The position numbers and the translations under genes were made by a program. 7,134 nt of DNA, taken from assembly GCA_900549625.1 (NCBI GenBank), contig URPE01000036.1, positions 1 through 7,134 on the forward strand, written 5' to 3'. Below the pieces are notes generated by a model. The model was not told the DNA's origin, searched no databases, and was given only the letters and a program-made list of their open reading frames with translations. Source of the stretch: an uncultured Mycoplasmatota bacterium. Lineage in GTDB: Bacteria; Bacillota_I; Bacilli_A; RF39; UBA660. Position 1 is the first letter of the stretch; the number at the start of each line of letters is the position of its first letter. Positions 5,802 through 7,134 of the stretch are shown here, piece after piece.

Positions 5802-7072
5802 TCTTTAAATTCAAAAACATAATCAAGTATTTGTACTTCGTCGCCTTTTTGCGCTCCAAGACGAATTAACTCATCTTCAACACCCATACCCTTTAACTTT
5901 CTAGCAAATCTTTCTACCCCTTCTTGTTCAGTAAATCTAGTCATATTAAAGAGTTTCTCTATTTCACTACCCCTTAATACCCATATACCATCTTCTTTTG
6001 TAATAGTATATGGTTTTTCATTTTTAAATTTATAAACAATTGTAGTTTCATAATCATCTTCAGTATATAATTCTTCCTTAGGAATCTCTTCTAAAATAAC
6101 TGCTAGTCTATCAAGTAAAGCACCTATTCCCTCATGATTCATCGCACTAACAGAAATCACTTCTTTATCAGGATAACGTTTTTTAAATTTATCTAGATTA
6201 ACAAAGAACTCTGGCATATCACTTTTGTTAGCAACAATAATTTCTTTTTTCTCTGCTAATTTATCACTATAACGCACAATTTCTTTTCTAATTATTTCAT
6301 AATCCTCTATAGGGTCTCTTCCTTCAGTTCCCGCCATATCAATTATATGTGCTAAAACGCGTGTTCTAGAAGCATGTCTTAAAAAGCGATCCCCAAGGCC
6401 AATTCCTTCACTAGCGCCCTCTATCATACCTGGTAAATCAGCCATTACAAAACTTTTACCATCTTTTAATTTTACTACTCCTAAATTGGGACTAAGCGTT
6501 GTAAAGTGATAACTTGCAATTTTCGGTTCAGCACTAGTAACAGCCGCTAAAAGAGAACTCTTACCAACACTTGGCATACCAACAAGTCCAACATCAGCAA
6601 GTAATTTAAGTTCACATTTAATGTAACGTACTTCCCCAGGTTCTCCTAACTCAGAAAATTCTGGAGCTGGTCTTTCATGTGTTGCAAAAGCCGTATTACC
6701 TCGTCCCCCACGACCACCTCTTGCCACAACTATTTCTTCACCATCATGAATTAAGTCAGCCAAAACAAGCCCTGTATCATCATCATAAACAGTAGTTCCC
6801 ACAGGGACTTTTATAATAACATCTTGGGCATTTGCCCCTTTTCTATTCTTGCCTTTACCATTTTCTCCCTTAGTAGCTTTCATAATTTTATGAAATTTTA
6901 AATCAACAAGTGTTTTAAGATTTTTTGCTGCAACAAAAATAATACTTCCACCTGAGCCACCTGAGCCTCCATCTGGTCCACCCATTGGAATATATTTTTC
7001 TCTTCTAAAAGAAGTACATCCGTCACCTCCAGGGCCCGCAATTAACTTCATTTTCACTTCATCTACAAACAT
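5798..7072 (-). CDS. obg: Obg/CgtA GTPase, ribosome assembly and stress
   Basis: A 424-residue essential-type GTPase that associates with the large ribosomal subunit and links GTP/ppGpp state to growth. The order is as in the family: a glycine-rich OBG domain (1-158; GPGGDGCTSFRREK, GGPDGGSGGSGGS, and ARGGRGGRGNTAF); a G domain with G1 GMPSVGKS (165-172), switch I YHFTTLSPNLG (188-198), G3 DLPGMIEGA (212-220), G4 NKSD (282-285) and G5 SVSA (307-310); then the C-terminal OCT domain (about 345-424, ending EVQILDYVFEFKD). Length matches B. subtilis Obg (428). ATG 7072 is preceded by GAGGAGG at 7081-7087. In Firmicutes obg usually follows rplU-rpmA; the 62 bases upstream show no clear promoter, so cotranscription with such a gene beyond the right edge is likely. 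Its stop overlaps the convergent DUF192 stop within TTAA. Confidence 0.97.
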   Translation of the reverse strand: MFVDEVKMKLIAGPGGDGCTSFRREKYIPMGGPDGGSGGSGGSIIFVAAKNLKTLVDLKFHKIMKATKGENGKGKNRKGANAQDVIIKVPVGTTVYDDDTGLVLADLIHDGEEIVVARGGRGGRGNTAFATHERPAPEFSELGEPGEVRYIKCELKLLADVGLVGMPSVGKSSLLAAVTSAEPKIASYHFTTLSPNLGVVKLKDGKSFVMADLPGMIEGASEGIGLGDRFLRHASRTRVLAHIIDMAGTEGRDPIEDYEIIRKEIVRYSDKLAEKKEIIVANKSDMPEFFVNLDKFKKRYPDKEVISVSAMNHEGIGALLDRLAVILEEIPKEELYTEDDYETTIVYKFKNEKPYTITKEDGIWVLRGSEIEKLFNMTRFTEQEGVERFARKLKGMGVEDELIRLGAQKGDEVQILDYVFEFKD

Positions 7073-7094
7073 AGTTATAACCTCCTCGTATAAT

Positions 7095-7118
7095 GTAGTT
7101 AAGATATTTTTTAACTAC
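7095..7118 (+). terminator. Hairpin in the obg leader; terminator-like only on the plus strand
   Basis: A perfect 8-bp stem GTAGTTAA / TTAACTAC encloses an eight-base loop that can zip up by two further pairs. On the plus strand it is followed by TTTTTCTTTT (7119-7128), terminator-like; on the minus strand no T-run follows, so for obg it would only be a leader hairpin just upstream of the ribosome binding site. Only two of the eight pairs are G-C, so strength is doubtful. Confidence 0.4.
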
Positions 7119-7134
7119 TTTTTCTTTTATTTAG

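Noticed and set aside
5794..5805. Perfect 12-base palindrome AAGATTAATCTT at the DUF192/obg junction as a bidirectional terminator
   Set aside because: It has no room for a loop and no T-tract in either direction; a much better obg terminator lies at 5721-5759.
412..7072. UGA-as-tryptophan code, suggested by the mycoplasma-like ClpB and the absence of TGA stops
   Set aside because: Conserved proteins are intact in the standard code with TGG tryptophans; six stop codons without TGA is too small a sample.
397..7118. GTAGTTAA stem shared by the ttcA terminator and the obg leader hairpin as a dispersed repeat
   Set aside because: Only eight AT-rich bases are shared and the loops and flanks differ; chance is sufficient.

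Overview
The window is AT-rich bacterial chromosome from a low-GC Gram-positive lineage (Bacilli sensu lato, most like uncultured gut relatives of Erysipelotrichia/Mollicutes). The grounds are the codon bias, strong GGAGG-type ribosome binding sites, a CIRCE heat-shock operator of the HrcA regulon, a ClpB without its N-terminal domain (as in mycoplasmas), and RecX and Obg of Firmicutes type. All six complete genes stop with TAA or TAG and all tryptophans checked are TGG, so nothing indicates UGA recoding. The lineage is inference; there is no rRNA or other marker here.

Layout, right to left on the minus strand. (1) Obg GTPase (7072-5798) has a hairpin in its leader. Its intrinsic terminator lies inside the 3' part of the convergent plus-strand DUF192 gene (5475-5801); the two stop codons overlap. 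(2) A 134-bp divergent intergenic region (5341-5474) carries back-to-back promoters for the DUF192 gene and for clpB, with a CIRCE operator over the clpB -35 element. (3) clpB (5340-3226) ends in a terminator whose stem contains the stop codon. (4) Three nucleotides further on, a new promoter drives recX, a NifS/IscS-type cysteine desulfurase and a TtcA-family tRNA thiolase (3161-412), a probable operon closed by a second terminator that again contains the last stop codon. (5) The left edge holds the first 91 codons of a secreted or anchored protein with a SipW/TasA-like N-terminus and its own promoter (274 to the window edge).

Most genes are housekeeping: ribosome assembly/stress (Obg), protein disaggregation (ClpB, with DnaK elsewhere), control of RecA (RecX), and sulfur transfer to tRNA (desulfurase plus TtcA). 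The desulfurase and TtcA probably act in sequence, one supplying persulfide sulfur and the other placing it on tRNA. I see no mobile element, CRISPR array, RNA gene, or convincing undescribed multi-gene system. The interest lies in the very compact regulation (terminators inside coding sequence, stop codons in terminator stems, promoter abutting terminator) and in unusual cysteine motifs of the sulfur-relay pair.
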